From Nitrosomonadales bacterium (GTDB lineage Bacteria; Pseudomonadota; Gammaproteobacteria; Burkholderiales; Gallionellaceae): a stretch of 6,981 bases of DNA. The DNA lies in assembly GCA_003235435.1 (NCBI GenBank), contig QJWF01000231.1, positions 1-6,981 on the forward strand. The letters are read 5' to 3'. This document shows, one piece after another, positions 6,297-6,981 of the stretch. The position numbers and the translations under genes were made by a program. Under the pieces are notes generated by a model. The model was given only the letters and a program-made list of their open reading frames with translations. It was not told the origin of the DNA and did not search any database. Position 1 is the stretch's first letter. Each line of letters opens with the position of its first letter.

Positions 6297-6981
6297 TTAC
6301 CTTAATATGGGTCTAGGGTCGTTTTCCAGTTCGATACGGAAGAACGGAAAATTCTTGTGGCCGTATTCCCTCTGTTCCAGTGCATGTACTGCCGATCCAG
6401 GCAATCGCAAAAGCAGATGCAGCATCTCTCCCTGGACCGGCGTGCAGCCGAGATCGCGCAATGCGGCAGCAGCTACACCTGTCATCGCAAGTGGCAATCC
6501 TGCGGAAGATTCTAGTGCCGGCCTATTAGCTTGAAGCCAACCCAGCGACTCTCCGCATCCCTGGCTGGCTAGATATGCAAGAGTTAGCTGTACCGGGGTG
6601 GCACAACGAACACCGTATGGATCGAAGCCGGCAGGATGCCCAGGTGCCGGCCAGACATCTGCCGTATCTTTCACCGGTCTCACACTCAGCCCTTTCTGCC
6701 ACAAAGCCAGATCCGTTCCGCGTGTTTGCCAGTCATTCATTGCATTGAACACTTCGCGCGCACCCCCGGACGCGCCTGCACTCACCGCCAGCGCAGCCAT
6801 CAGACAGGATGCAGAAGTGGAACCGCCAACGCCACCGCACATCGCGGCATGCACCGCGGCATCGCGCGGCCCGGGATTTGCCAACGCAATTGCCAATCCC
6901 TCCAACAGTTTTGCTTGCTGTCCCGTCGGTCCTTCGCCACGAAACAGCAGATATAAATACTCAATCAAAGTGGCATGTTTC
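6297..6981 (-). CDS. Citrate synthase / citryl-CoA lyase-like protein, N-terminus cut by window edge
   Basis: The frame stays open to the right edge (residues K-H-A-T-L-I-E-Y...), so the TTG at 6968 is an internal Leu codon and the real start lies outside; 227 residues are visible. Recognisable superfamily segments, numbered from that Leu, are EYLYLLFRGEGPT (3-15), LLEGLAIALANPGPRD (21-36), GGVGGSTSASCLMAALAV (45-62), SGGARE (67-72) at the position of HGGANE in citrate synthase, PAPGHPAGFDP (107-117) resembling the GFGHPxxxxxDPR loop of citryl-CoA lyase types, LAMTGVAAAALRDLG (160-174) where NVDG is expected, and GSAVHALEQR (191-200). The loop histidine (H111) is kept, but the first catalytic His looks like S67 and the Asp like T163. 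Standard citrate synthase chemistry is doubtful. The stop is 24 nt before a second paralogue, which argues for a two-gene operon and perhaps a heteromeric complex. Family assignment is fairly sure; function is not. Confidence 0.77.
   Translation of the reverse strand, partial: KHATLIEYLYLLFRGEGPTGQQAKLLEGLAIALANPGPRDAAVHAAMCGGVGGSTSASCLMAALAVSAGASGGAREVFNAMNDWQTRGTDLALWQKGLSVRPVKDTADVWPAPGHPAGFDPYGVRCATPVQLTLAYLASQGCGESLGWLQANRPALESSAGLPLAMTGVAAAALRDLGCTPVQGEMLHLLLRLPGSAVHALEQREYGHKNFPFFRIELENDPRPILR

Noticed and set aside
6966..6968. TTG as the start codon of the right-edge gene
   Set aside because: The frame continues open to the window end, and a superfamily member should have more residues before the EYLYLLFRGE helix. 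The gene is simply cut by the edge.
5457..6981. The two citrate-synthase-like frames as one gene split by a frameshift
   Set aside because: Each frame contains its own full set of superfamily segments in order, and the second has its own ribosome binding site and GTG start. They are two paralogues, not two halves.

Overview
The window looks like part of a chromosome of a gram-negative proteobacterium. It has an outer-membrane TonB-dependent receptor, exported periplasmic proteins and a c-di-GMP enzyme, and roughly 50% GC over most of its length. The style of the PAS-GGDEF-EAL protein would fit a betaproteobacterium (for example a Nitrosomonadales relative), but that is an impression and no marker gene is present to prove it. 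All five genes lie on the minus strand, so the text below follows transcription from the right edge to the left.

Right part (5457-6981): two adjacent citrate-synthase-superfamily genes. The first runs off the right edge and lacks its N-terminus. The second starts at a GTG with a good ribosome binding site, 24 nt after the first one stops. In both proteins the residues that do chemistry in citrate synthase appear replaced (three of three in the second, two of three in the first). They look like a co-evolved pair of small, divergent paralogues rather than ordinary TCA-cycle enzymes.

Middle and left (14-5394): a tightly packed three-gene run. It encodes a TonB-dependent outer-membrane receptor, a periplasmic binding protein of the ABC_sub_bind type whose ATG overlaps the receptor stop codon, and 12 nt later a membrane-bound sensor with a periplasmic domain, HAMP, PAS, GGDEF and EAL. 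No ABC permease or ATPase is present. The layout suggests a signalling chain rather than import: ligand crosses the outer membrane, is bound in the periplasm, and the bound protein controls c-di-GMP turnover at the inner membrane. NspS-MbaA of Vibrio cholerae is the established precedent for a binding protein controlling a GGDEF-EAL protein.

Left edge (about 1-100): the EAL domain breaks off after its DDFGTG motif and continues in frame into 27 residues resembling the end of a fibronectin type III repeat. Base composition changes at the same point, from 52% GC (101-200) to 76% GC (1-100). This is best read as a chimeric junction, either an assembly misjoin or a real recombination, so the last 27 residues should not be trusted as part of the native enzyme. 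No RNA genes, CRISPR arrays, insertion sequences or convincing terminators were seen, and no gene-free stretch exceeds 62 nt.
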